Shown: in pieces, positions 22,761 to 33,351 of the stretch
Numbering within the stretch: the stretch's first letter is position 1
How the letters are laid out: each line of letters opens with the position of its first letter
DNA from: Isoetes taiwanensis
Lineage: Eukaryota; Streptophyta; Lycopodiopsida; Isoetales; Isoetaceae
Direction of reading: 5' to 3'
DNA: 64,000 bases
Assembly: GCA_021234155.1 (NCBI GenBank)
Contig: JAJEKV010000023.1
Location: 8,560,610 to 8,624,609, forward strand
Notes under the pieces: generated by a model
The model's database searches: none
The model's input: the letters and a program-made list of their open reading frames with translations, nothing else
Told to the model about the DNA's origin: nothing
Made by a program: the position numbers and the translations under genes

Positions 22761-23322
22761 GAGTTCGATATGCACCCCATACATATGTACGAGATACTTA
22801 AGAAGATAAGAATATAAATTTAGGTATTTATTCAAAGACACTTGTTCAAAGCTTTTCTCTCGCTAATTCTCGTTATGTTCAAATTAATATATATAGTCAT
22901 GGCGGAGGCTCAATTCTTAGCGGTTTTCCTCATTGTGGCCCTCTTTTACGCTGATGCAATATTCATGGCGTTATCGTCTCTCCCCTCCGCCCCGGTCCAA
23001 GGCGGTCAAGGCTGCAGTAAAGTCCGGCCAGGGGCTCATTAGTGGCACATTTGAACCATGAAAATACTATTTTTCATCTCTATGGTTTGTAAGTATCATT
23101 CTATTATTGCAACCAATATCATTCATGGTTATCAAATGTTTCTCTCACAATTTCTTTTGATCTAGGTGTGCTCTTTTTTTCTGGCGATGAATAGAGGTAA
23201 TCGCAATCATCTGAGGAGAGAATGAGCAAGACGAAGGTAAGTATTTATATAGTTTTTATTATACGCTTTACCCTCTAATTAGGTATGTGAGTTTATGCAT
23301 GGAGTTTTAATTTGTTGTGTAG

Positions 23323-25316
23323 AGGAAAGGGACGAGTTTAGAGAAAATAGGAGGAGGACTTCACGAGGTAGGGGCAATCGTGCTGATGTTCCAAGACGCC
23401 AACCTCCACCTGTCACTACACCAGCAGGTTTGGGTATTAAGATAGCTTTTATAAAAATAATAAATAAATGAATTGTTTTTTGCATGATATTTGTGCTTCT
23501 GCAGCTCCTCCGCCGCTCCCCGCCTTCCTCGCAAACATGTCTCCCGCCGAGAGAGACCAAATTGCAGCATATTTTGCCTCTTTGACACCAACGCCAGTTA
23601 GGCAGCCTCCCGCTCCTATTCCCCAACGACATAGTGTTGATTATCGGCCTCCACGTTCTCGCGAGAATATTGAGATCGCTAGACGTAGTATGGACTCCCG
23701 TTCTAGGCAAGAGACGGGAACAGATTTTTCTAATGCAAGGAACTTGGAGGCAGATTTCAACAGGTAAATATATATCCACTACGTACCAAACATTTCTTTG
23801 GTTGCAAAGATGTTAAAGATGCTCATTCTCTCATTACTTCCGTGTCAAGAAGTAGTGGAGCAACAGACTCACAACGTTCAAGATCGCGACGATCATCACG
23901 GGGTTCGGGATCAGAAGAACATGGTCGCCACCGACTTGGAGAGGGAAGGATCCCGACGACGCATTACGTGTCATCGGAAGAAGAGCGCCCATTTCGCTTT
24001 GTTTTAGACACGTAAGTCTCATGCGGGTGATTTGGCCCCGAATATACCCGACTATTTTATTAATAATAATTTTTTGATGTAAGTTATGTGAACATATTAT
24101 TTAAGATACCAACCTTAAATATTAGTACTTTGTCATCTAAATTTGTTGTTTTGTTCATTCTCTTCACTTAGAATACATTGTAAAGTGCTCAAAAGGTTCT
24201 TAATCGGGACGGGATATGTATATTGACGGTAGACATAAACACACTTTTATATACCCACCATTTATGCTTCAGGGACGCTCTTCCTAAGAAGGATGATGAG
24301 GGAAGTGTCTTTTATACTAATCGAGGGACGCGGTCACAAATAATATCTCTCGTTTATGGCCTCCCCCAAAGTATAGGGGAGTGGCCTGGGCGCTTTATGA
24401 CCAACGCGAAATAGAGAGCGTCAAAAATAAAATGAAACAGAGTTTCCCAGAGATAGAAAAAGCAAAGGCGTTTAACTGGAAGAAGCTCACTTCGATGATG
24501 GGCGAGCTTATACGAAAAAGGAGGTACATGACCTAGTCATAGTCTTGTTTTTATTATTTTGATATTGCGTTGATCTATCGATTTATGTCAAAGGCACCAT
24601 GTGGTCAAGGAACTGAAGCAGACTGGAGGCGATTGGTCAAAAGTCCCCAAACCACTTAATCTCCACAAGGAAGATATCAAGGTATTTCTTATTTTTTTTG
24701 TCATTCGTTCACTTTAACTTGTGATAATGTTGTGTGCCTTGCAATCAGATTGCATTCGAACGTGCAAAGGATCCAGAAAGCAAACATAGAGCTCGGACCG
24801 ACAAAGCAACTAAAAGTGAGCGAAAGGCGTCTCATTTGGGCTCCGGCGGTCGAAAAGGGTTTTTCCATAGATTCGTAAGAGCTATATTAGTTCACATTAA
24901 TTTTAATAAGAACTTTAAATGTCACTAGCTAATACTCGTTATATTGTCATAGGAACATCTATACGGGTTTGCCCCTAACAAGCAGCACGTACAAGTAGCC
25001 ACGGAACGTGGAGCTGTTTATCTGTATCAACAGTTATACGACGAGAGAACTCTCCCACTTCGCGGAAATGCGGGGGTGCGTTGTAGAAAATTATTATAAT
25101 TCTATGAACTACATTAACGCCATATTCTTTTGGTTTTTATAGGAAGCAGTGGCGGATATGAATGAAGGTCTAGAGCATGACATGGGGCTTGGGGGCGGCG
25201 AGGGATCTGCAAACATTGCTGGAGAGCCATCCAATCGCGAACCGTATACCGACGGTTCGAGGCGCCCCTCTAACTACGCACTTTCGGATGACTACTCCAA
25301 TGACGAGAGAGATTAG
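23323..25316 (+). CDS. Eight-exon transposon gene, Transposase_24 (Ptta/En/Spm)-like
   Basis: Exons 23323-23427, 23505-23763, 23850-24011, 24326-24523, 24594-24681, 24749-24874, 24953-25075 and 25143-25316 (TAG at 25314) join in one unbroken frame of about 411 codons. All introns are GT-AG; the weakest site is the acceptor at 24325. A start exon upstream was not fixed. The N-terminus is Arg/Pro-rich, then APPPLPAFLANMSPAERDQI; the middle has PPKYRGVAWALYDQREIESV and FNWKKLTSMMGELIRKRR; then RARTDKATKSERKASHLGSG and FHRFEHLYGFAPNKQHVQ; the tail is Gly/Asp/Ser-rich. The order 'R-x-K-A...H-x-G-S-G...F' resembles the plant Transposase_24 family of CACTA elements. Family identity is tentative; coding status is strong. 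The first three exons are low-complexity Ser/Arg/Pro. Confidence 0.7.
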
Positions 25317-26643
25317 CTCTAGGCTAAAAGGGTGGATACTCCTCTTAACGAAGTCTTTTGTGATTATTTAAAAATATAAATACAATTCACTTTTTGTGAT
25401 TATTTAAAATATAAATATAAAAATAATTTTGTGACTATTTAAAAATATGAATATAAAAACACTTTTGTGATTATTTAAAAATATTTTTATATTTATATTT
25501 TTATATAAATATTTTTTTTTTTTTTTTTTTTTTTCCCCTACACGCCGATGCGCGCGTATCCCACGGCTTTTTTTTTTGCCACGTGGCTTTTCTATACGCC
25601 GGATTTTCGAATTTTCCACGTATATATTCCACGTGTCACGTCGCATGCGACGTATACACGTGGCTTTTACGGCACGCGTGGATTTTGTTGATGTTCCACG
25701 TGTATATTCCACGTGTATATTCCACGTGTATATTTCACGTGTCACGTGGCATGCGACGTCCCGCTGACGCGGCGACACATGCCGACGCGCCGCTGCCAAC
25801 GTCAAAGATGCGACGACGTCGCATGCGACGTGCGGTTCCGCTAACGACGCTCTGGCTGACGCCGCGGGACGTCGTGATAGACGCCGCCGGGACGTCGCTA
25901 TAGACGTCGCTAAATGACTCTTTTCTTGTTGTCGCTAGACGTCACTCGGTTCGAGGCGTCCTCTAACTACGTACTCGGATGACTACTCCACTGAATCTGA
26001 GAGAGATTAGCTCTAGGCTAAAAGGGTGGATACTCCTCTTAACGAGTCTTTTGTGATTATTTAAAAATATAAATACAATTCACTTTTGTGATTATTTAAA
26101 AATATAAATATAAAAATAATTTTGTGACTATTTAAAAATATGAATATAAAAACACTTTTGTGATTATTTAAAAATATTTTTATATTTATATTTTTTTTAT
26201 ATAAATATATTTTTTATTTTTTTTTATTTTTTTCCCCTACACGTCGCATGCGACGTATCCACGTGGCTTTTTTTTTGCCACGTACGCGGATTTTCGAATT
26301 TTCCACGTGTATATTCCACGTGTATATTCCACGTGTCACGTCGCATGCGACGTATACACGTGGCTTTTACGCACGTGTATATTCCACGTGTATATTCCAC
26401 GTGTCACGTCGCATGCGACGTATACACGTGGCTTTTACGGCACGCGTGGATTTTGTTGATGTTCCACGTGTATATTCCACGTGTATATTTCACGTGTCAC
26501 GTGGCATGCGACGCCTCTGACGCTGACGCGTCAGGTCACGCGTCTGCGGCTGACGCCCGCGCGACGCCGCTAACGGTTCCGCGAACGACGCGTGTCTACA
26601 AGTCGCATAGACGTCGCTCAGACGTCGCTATAGACGTCGCTAA
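25254..26643. repeat. 695-bp tandem duplication of the element A 3' end
   Basis: Copy 1 (25254-25948) and copy 2 (25949-26643) both run from 'ggttcgaggcg...ctctaactacg', through the last codons of the transposon gene, ttttgtgattatttaaaaat repeats, a T-rich run, and palindrome/G-box-rich sequence, to ctaaatgactcttttcttgt. Copy 1 ends ...TTGTTGTCG and copy 2 continues to the true terminus ...TTGTTGTG. Perfect ACGTCGCATGCGACGT palindromes lie at 25638, 25816, 26241, 26338 and 26406. CACGTG hexamers recur about every 15 bp near 25697-25745 and 26284-26500. Confidence 0.8.
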
Positions 26644-26663
26644 ATGACTCTTTTCTTGTTGTG

Positions 26664-26722
26664 TTCGGTTAGAATATGTGGCACAATAACAGGAGTTTCA
26701 GGAGGATGTGATTGACCGTAGT
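26664..26722 (+). repeat. R1 repeat resuming after element A
   Basis: After TTC (the right target duplication), ggttagaatatgtggcacaa continues as taacaggagtttcagg...gatgtgattgac, matching the start of the R1 unit at 5300. Homology fades near 26720. It is the right-hand half of the insertion site. Confidence 0.75.
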
Positions 26723-26839
26723 AGTCCACGTCCGACCATGTTCATAAAATAGAGTCGCAAGAGCTCGAAGTGTAGCCTTTCGTACTTTGTAATTTCCTAT
26801 CTTATTCTTTAAAATGGGATTGTGTTGGTTTCTGTGCCA

Positions 26840-26873
26840 GGAACGCCGCATGTAACGCCGCATGCGGCGTTCC
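26840..26873. repeat. GC-rich 13-bp inverted repeat
   Basis: GGAACGCCGCATG and CATGCGGCGTTCC are separated by 8 nt, with an inner 12-bp palindrome GCCGCATGCGGC (26857-26868). It resembles the palindrome style of element A but lies outside it. Confidence 0.6.
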
Positions 26874-27016
26874 CTTTTTCCCTTGCGGGACTTTTTTTTT
26901 CCGTATGCGTTGGTTTCCTCTCATTTTCGTAGTTCAAATTATTTTGGCTAAGCGCGGTCACTGCCGGACTTGCCTATAGCCTCTGCATCTCAGACTTTTC
27001 TCGGGCATACATATAT

Positions 27017-27470
27017 ATGGGGGATTCCATGATTATAGAATTGGAGTTTAATCCGAGATGTGGGGTTGCTGGAAGTTTTTCGAACAATTTTTGTTTGGTT
27101 AACAATGGAGTGATGTCCAGTAGTAGAGGCTACATTTTTCAACGATCTCCAGTAGATTGCAGGACCGCTTCAAATTTGTTCAGGACGAGTCTGAAGGAGG
27201 AGGAGTTTTTCATTCTTGCTGTTCGCTACATACTTTTTGTTGGTTTCTGGCATTATCTTTTTCCCCTATTTGGCATGTGGGAAGTGGGCAATGCAACATG
27301 GCTGTCGTTACTTTGGATATGGCAGGGGATATTCTTCTGCTTACTATTACTTTTGGGGCTTTGCAAAAGACCGAGGTATGAACCAATCGTTAGTAGCAGA
27401 TTGCTCTCACAAGTAAAATCTTGCAAATCGCAGGAACAACACGTTAAATCTCTAGAGGAATCGTTGAAGC
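27017..27470 (+). CDS. Possible exon of an unknown membrane protein
   Basis: An open frame from an ATG at 27017 encodes a polar N-terminus, then from about residue 65 strongly hydrophobic stretches (ILAVRYILFVGFWHYLF; WLSLLWIWQGIFFCLLLLLG) and a helical tail (VKSCKSQEQHVKSLEESLKQ). The frame runs into a good splice donor, CAG|GTAAGA, at 27470/27471. No downstream exon joins it convincingly and no family is recognised. It could be a genuine first exon or chance. Confidence 0.3.
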
Positions 27471-30400
27471 AGGTAAGACCCACCTAAGCCTTTTACAAGA
27501 TCTAATCACAGGGTTTTTAAACCGCAGGGTTGTAATCACAGGATCCATAGTGTTTTCAAATGGGTCATAATCACGGATTTTTAGAGCAGGTACTACACTA
27601 TAAATATTGGGATTGTTTACAATGGAAGATATGAAACTACTGCTTAGCTACAGAATAGGCCAAACATTGCATTTTTACAAGCCATTCCTATATGCTGCAT
27701 GCAAGATATTGGTAATTTTTTATTTTGGGGCTATTTTTTTTATCGATTGAATCTGAGTTCATTTTCTGTAACCTTTTTCAGAAGCTCCAAGATTACTTTC
27801 AACATTTGTATTTGATTGGAGCATATCCGTTTAGACTGCATCAATCAATCGTGCTGACTTGGAGCAGAGTAGTTGCTCCTTTTGCTTCTCATTGTTCTGT
27901 TTTGTTTTGTTTTCAAACTTTTACTGCAGGCAGACATGTTTAATTGCAGATATTTTGAGCTATTTAAGTTACTACATCCAGATGCATAAATAACAAGTTT
28001 ATTCCAAATGCAGGTCCAGCTTTTCACAATAAGCACATTCTCTAGCTACTGACTCTATCATCCAGGTCTGAATTGTTTTTTTTTTTTCTCTTTTACGTGT
28101 TGAGATGTGGCCATGATATGGTCTCATGTGAATCCAGCATGGTAAATGCTTAATGTCTATGAGCGAATTTCAGAGAAATGTACCAAGGCCCAAGTCTATG
28201 TAGGATGCTACTGCAACTCTTAAGTTTACTCTTACGCGTGCTAAAAGGCCTATATGATTGTGGGTATTGAGTATCAGTTTATTCATGCTTTCAGAGTTTA
28301 TCTAATTCTGTAGTATCCGCAGAGCACATTTTTTCTCACTATCCAAGGATTTTCTTGCAGTAAAAATGATCATCCCAGAGCATACCTTCTCTAAATCAGT
28401 GATAGACCGCTTTACTGGCATCTCAAATCATACACCCTTAACATAGGTAAGGTTGATTGTTTTCCTTTGTTCCACATGCATTAATAGAAATTCTGCACTA
28501 ACCGGCATTGCACAAAGTTTTTTTTTTTCATATGAGGTTTTAAAGAATAGAATAGCACATTGACTTGCGTCATGTCTTCTAATGCTTGCAACAAATGTCC
28601 AGCTTCTCAAATAGATTGTTTTATGCATTTTTATATTTAGTATATTTTCCCTTTCCATAAAATAATTCACTTGAATGGAACTTTGATCCAGTGTAAACAT
28701 GTCAATAAAAAGGTTATCTATTCGTTATTCTTGCATTTGCTATTCATTGAAGTAGTGCACTGAATATATGGTCTGTGGAAAGCATGCGGCCTCCGTCTCA
28801 TGCTTCTTTACTTGCAGGTTGCACATGCATGAAATATTAGATGTCATTCGCATGGTTAATTTCTTAATTAATGGATTTAGACCCATGTCCAACATATACA
28901 TTATTATTGTTCTCTGAAGGGGTCCTTATCAACATGATGGAATGCACCTATAGAACAAGGTACTGCATTACTCTGGTAAATGGAAGGACCCACATGAAAC
29001 TTCTCTCATTAGCTTGGAGCATTCACTAAATCTTCATAAAAAGAATATTCATACCCTTGCACTTGCTATTCGTTGGAGTGTTGTAGTGTACATATAATCT
29101 GTAGAAAGCATACCTCTAATAATCATTGATCTTTGTTGGAGATGGCTATGCTGAGTTGCAGCATTAAAGATTGAAGAATGTAAGATTTTAACTATCTAGC
29201 ACAATTTATTCATTTGAAATACTATTTGATGTATTGTCCTTGCAGATGAGCAAGGGGGTGCCTTGCTCTATTGGGAATGATTTGTGTTTAACAAATGGAA
29301 TGGATATATGATGACACATGATGGATAATTCTATTTTAATGTGGTGCTATGTGCTCTTTATCAAGTTGATGTACATTCTTATTGCTATACTTTCATATAT
29401 TTCTGTTGTCGCAGGGTCCAACTTTACCACTTCCATAATAGACTTCGTCCTAAAGAGTGCAGAGCAACATCTGCAGCTCGAGTAAATGGCATCCAATATC
29501 TATTTGCACGTCTTGAGTACTAAAAAGCTCAAAAACCTTCATCTTCTCAAGGTCTCTGTATCACGGTCATTATTTTTTGTCAAACAATAGATCTGCTGAT
29601 GTCATGAAGTACAAGTTTTACTATGGTATAATAATGCAAATTAACGTATGAAGCTCGATTCCATTTGCATAGGGAGACAACCTTCAGCCTTGATTAGTAA
29701 TGCAGTGAAGAAAGCAGCACTTATTTAAAAGTTTAGGATAAATTAGGCTTTGACTATAACGTGCTGCATGAAATTCTTAGTTGAGCGTATGACCAAGATA
29801 AACAAGTGTTTCTACAGGAGTCCTAAGAATAATAAATCCGTTATCTGATGTTTTGGGTAAAAAATGCCTCCACATATGGCTTCTGCAATGTTGGAAGGAA
29901 GCCCAAAGCAGAGACCTCTTGCATCTGAAGCCCAATATTGCTTATGGAGACCTACAACAAATGAAAAGATAATTCAGAGAATAAAGGCTTAAAGGCTCTG
30001 CTGGACTGCTTAAAAAGCAATGTGGAGAGAGCTGATGAGTACAAGAGTTTGTATTGTTTATTGTCTTCAGGTTCTGTCATGAAGTTATTTCGAGTTCTTT
30101 TAGTCCAGTTTTGCACAATATTTTGAAGCATATGTTAATTGCAGATATGGTGCATTTGTAATGATTTTGTTGTATTTTAAAGGGAAGTGTGAACTAAGTT
30201 AGTTACAGAAGTAGATGGATAATATTTTGACAATGTATGACGAATCTATAGTTGTATCTTATGCTGCTTTGATATTTATCATTGTGTCAAGATGTAAAGC
30301 ATCCAAGTATGGATTAGGAGCAAACAAATTGCTCTAGGCACAATTTATGAATAATTCGCACGTTGTGGATTTTTTGTTAACGTTCATCATTTCCAAATAA

Positions 30401-31266
30401 AGATACAAACTCAAGCAATTGTTATCAAAAGTTATTATTTTTTACTACTATCAATCAAATTCTATATTCTCATATTCTAATTAGATTCTAACGATTGATT
30501 AAACAAGGCATTCTTGACTGAGCACAAACATGCGCGCCATGTGATAAAATATTGATGAAGTATAGGCTGGTCTTGCGTGCCATAGTCTTATTCTAATTAG
30601 ATTGCTTGCATTTTGCGGTACAAGTGCAATGTATAAATTCTAAGTAAACTTCTTGGCTAGAGGTTTTACACTCACCACGTTATTATTGCCACCAATTAAT
30701 ACTTCTTAGATCATGGTAAGCGATTTACTAAGAGACATCCCTATTCCTTCTCAACGTTGGAGATAATTGTGACACATTTTCAAAGTGGCACATGTTTTCT
30801 ATAATTTTAAAAATTACATGTTTCACATTTAACCGACATTCACATGTAAATGCTAATTTTGATGTTCTAAATACCTTTACATTGATACACAATGTTTGAG
30901 GCCATGTATTGCATTATTGACCCAAAATCTTAAGCTTACAAATCTTCACGTTACCCAAAAAGGCTCTATGTGCATGAAATGCAAGAAATTTAATGCAAAA
31001 AGTACATGACATGCAAAAATACATCCGCAAATGCCTAAACCAATGCCCTAAACTATCTGGTCTCCGCTACATTCGCCCATTATGTTCCATATTATGTTTT
31101 TTGTTTTTCCTACCCATTTTGTGCCCTCATGGCTAATGCCTAAACCCTGAACCTTCACACTTGGCATTCCAATACATCTACAAAAACGATTATATTTATT
31201 ATATTATACGTTCTTATTGCACCTACAAACTATATTAGCCATCCATTCTACACGTCCACAACTAAT
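27471..31266. other. Gene-poor AT-rich stretch
   Basis: No coding frame, RNA gene or clear transposon could be supported. Several acceptor-like ...tgcag sites (27944, 28358, 28816, 29246, 29413) occur, so introns of an unrecognised gene are possible. The right-hand part (about 30600-31266) is probably the 3' region of a Helitron. Confidence 0.4.
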
Positions 31267-31295
31267 GCCCGGCATCGCCGGGCACACGTTTCTAG
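31267..31295 (+). mobile_element. Helitron 3' terminus
   Basis: The hairpin GCCCGGC-ATC-GCCGGGC (31267-31283) is followed 8 nt later by CTAG (31292-31295) and then T. A short GC hairpin about 10 nt before a CTRR end next to a target T is the Helitron 3' signature. The 5' TC end was not located, so the element length is unknown. Confidence 0.6.
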
Positions 31296-31644
31296 TAGGT
31301 TTTTAATTTCCTAATCCGTTGATTTAAAAATTAGCATATCTTTTAATCTATGTGGCAATCCCCATGGACAAGCTAGAATTCCAAGAATTGTTGCCGAGGA
31401 GGTTAGGCAAGCCTATTAATTAAAGGGGGAGGGGGGAGGGGGGCATTCTTACTACTTTTAGAGCTAGTGCACCCAAATAGGGCGGGTGTCCAATTTGGTG
31501 CACCCAATTTGTATGCCACAACAAATATTTCTTTCTTTTCTTTTTAACATTCTTACGAAGTTTTATATATTTTCAAATGTGTATTGTGCTTGGAAATGTG
31601 GTGAATGCCCGATTTTCAGTGAACTATCTTTCGCTGTTTTGCAG

Positions 31645-31838
31645 ATGACGAACATACTCAAAGATGGATGTCTGGTTTTCGAAGGGTTTCTTGCAGGGAC
31701 AATTCACAGATAGTTCTGGAAGTTCCAACTGGTTTAGTCGGTGTTAGTGTTGAAGAGGTATTTGAAGTCATGGTGCATCACTCTGAGGAGGTTAAGGGAT
31801 CGCTTATCTCCAAAACAAGGATGATGTACATGACATAG
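31645..31838 (+). other. Exon-like segment, unknown
   Basis: After a pyrimidine-rich ...ctgttttgcag acceptor, the frame DDEHTQRWMSGFRR... continues QIVLEVPTGLVGVSVEEVF to SKTRMMYMT and a stop at 31838. It could be a terminal exon or a transposon-captured exon. Family not recognised. From 31840 to 33350 nothing else codes; palindromes are listed separately. Confidence 0.3.
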
Positions 31839-32364
31839 ATATCGAATCAACATCGAACCCTAAACAAAGGCGGGTAGAAGATAGTAACGGGGCAACATCA
31901 TTAATTAGGTATACTTTAATTCATCTAAAATGTGAGACCTGGCACTCTTGTGATGCCATACCCGCACAAGGGTGTTCCTGACTATTTTATTATATATGGA
32001 CTACTGTGATACCTAGAATTGAAGACCCATCACAGAAAGGGTTCTTGACTGCTTTAGGATATATGGACTACTTCAATGCCAAAGCCATGTGTGCCACCTT
32101 GGACTACTGGACTTTGTGACTAGAAGATACAGTTATCAAACTTTGCATCTTTATTCTCAATATGCTGGCAAACTCGCGGTAAGACCTTCGTGGATGAATA
32201 GGCCATATAATGTATTTATATCTTTCATATCTTTCAATAAACATGTATGCCATTGAAAAGGTTCTAGACTGAAAGAGGTTCATGGAGGGATGCAGTCCAT
32301 AGAGGGATGAAGGTTGATCGAAGATGTCTTACTTGATTAGGATATGTTATTGAGCAGGGATAGG

Positions 32365-32539
32365 TTCTGTACGTACAGAATTATTTTTCTGGACGTATAA
32401 AATCCAAAAATACGTATTTTTAGGTAAAAAACGTATTTTCCGTATTTTTCCCTCACCTGCCAAAAAAAAAAAATTCGCATAAACGAAAATTTTTAATATG
32501 ATTTTCGCGTAAGCGAAATAGCTGTTTCGCTTACGCGAA
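32365..32539. repeat. Palindrome and 15-bp hairpin cluster
   Basis: TTCTGTACGTACAGAA (32365-32380) is a perfect 16-bp palindrome. TTCGCGTAAGCGAAA (32504-32518) and its exact complement (32525-32539) form a 15-bp stem with a 6-nt loop; a further ttcgcgtaagcg follows at about 32544. The style matches the subterminal palindromes of the other DNA transposons here, but no element ends were found. Confidence 0.6.
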
Positions 32540-33351
32540 TCTGTTTTCGCGTAAGCGTATGCAAAAAATATTCATTTCTAGTCTGGTAAATAAATAAATA
32601 AGTTGTCCTCATATCTTGATGTGTGTCGTGCTCTCAAGGACTCTCACATTATCACCAATCTAAGGTGGATAGGATTAATGAGCACTGTTTGACCCCTATG
32701 GACTTAGAAAGTGATTCCATTTGGCATTAACATTGCCATTTGTCACCAAGCACCCATCACTTTTTTCTTTTTTTCCCGGGGGAGATATTGAACAACTGCA
32801 ATAAGCCGACGAACCGACATCCAAGGTAGATTTAGGCCCGGATATTCAATTTCCATGGTGCTTACGAGTATATGGTGCAGACACACATATATGGAGACAA
32901 TTAATGTTATTTTCTATGATATAAAAAGTCATGGCTAGCCATGCCACCTCATCCCAACACGGTGTAAAAGTCCACAAGGGCTTCCTATAAAACATAGGAA
33001 CTTTTGTTGCAAACTTTGCCCAAATGGAAAAGTATATCTACATAATTTAAAAAACGTTTTCAACAATGAGAAAGATGCCAAATTTGGTTATCTTATTGTC
33101 TTGAATTGATACAACACATGTAATGAATAAAACGGCCCATAATCCATGACTTTTGCAGTCATCCTCTGCCAGAAGCTTCATTTGGATTTATACACCTGCT
33201 ATGATAATAATTTGTACATTGACACCATATAGAGAAGTAAAAGTTACATGATGAAAGGGACATAAGGCTAGTAGGTATGCTGTACTCTTCTTTATGAGCA
33301 ATGTATGGTGGGTGAAGCCACTAAATAGATAGATGCAGCAGTTGCATTAAT

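Larger units (their letters stand above)
5744..26663 (+). mobile_element. Large CACTA-like DNA transposon (element A, about 20.9 kb)
   Basis: The left end starts CACAACAAGAGAATGG at 5744. The right end finishes ...CTTTTCTTGTTGTG at 26663, whose complement starts CACAACAAGAAAAG; both continue into CATTTAGCGACGT. The 3-bp flanks are TTG (5741-5743) and TTC (26664-26666). Left and right flanks rejoin to rebuild the R1 repeat, whose uninterrupted copy reads gcacttg|gtttagaatatgtgg at 5293-5317. Termini are CACAA rather than CACTA. Cargo includes SNF2 gene pieces, a 9-kb tandem array, a MITE and at least two transposon genes on the plus strand. The superfamily assignment rests on ends, 3-bp duplication, subterminal repeats and gene context. 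Confidence 0.75.
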
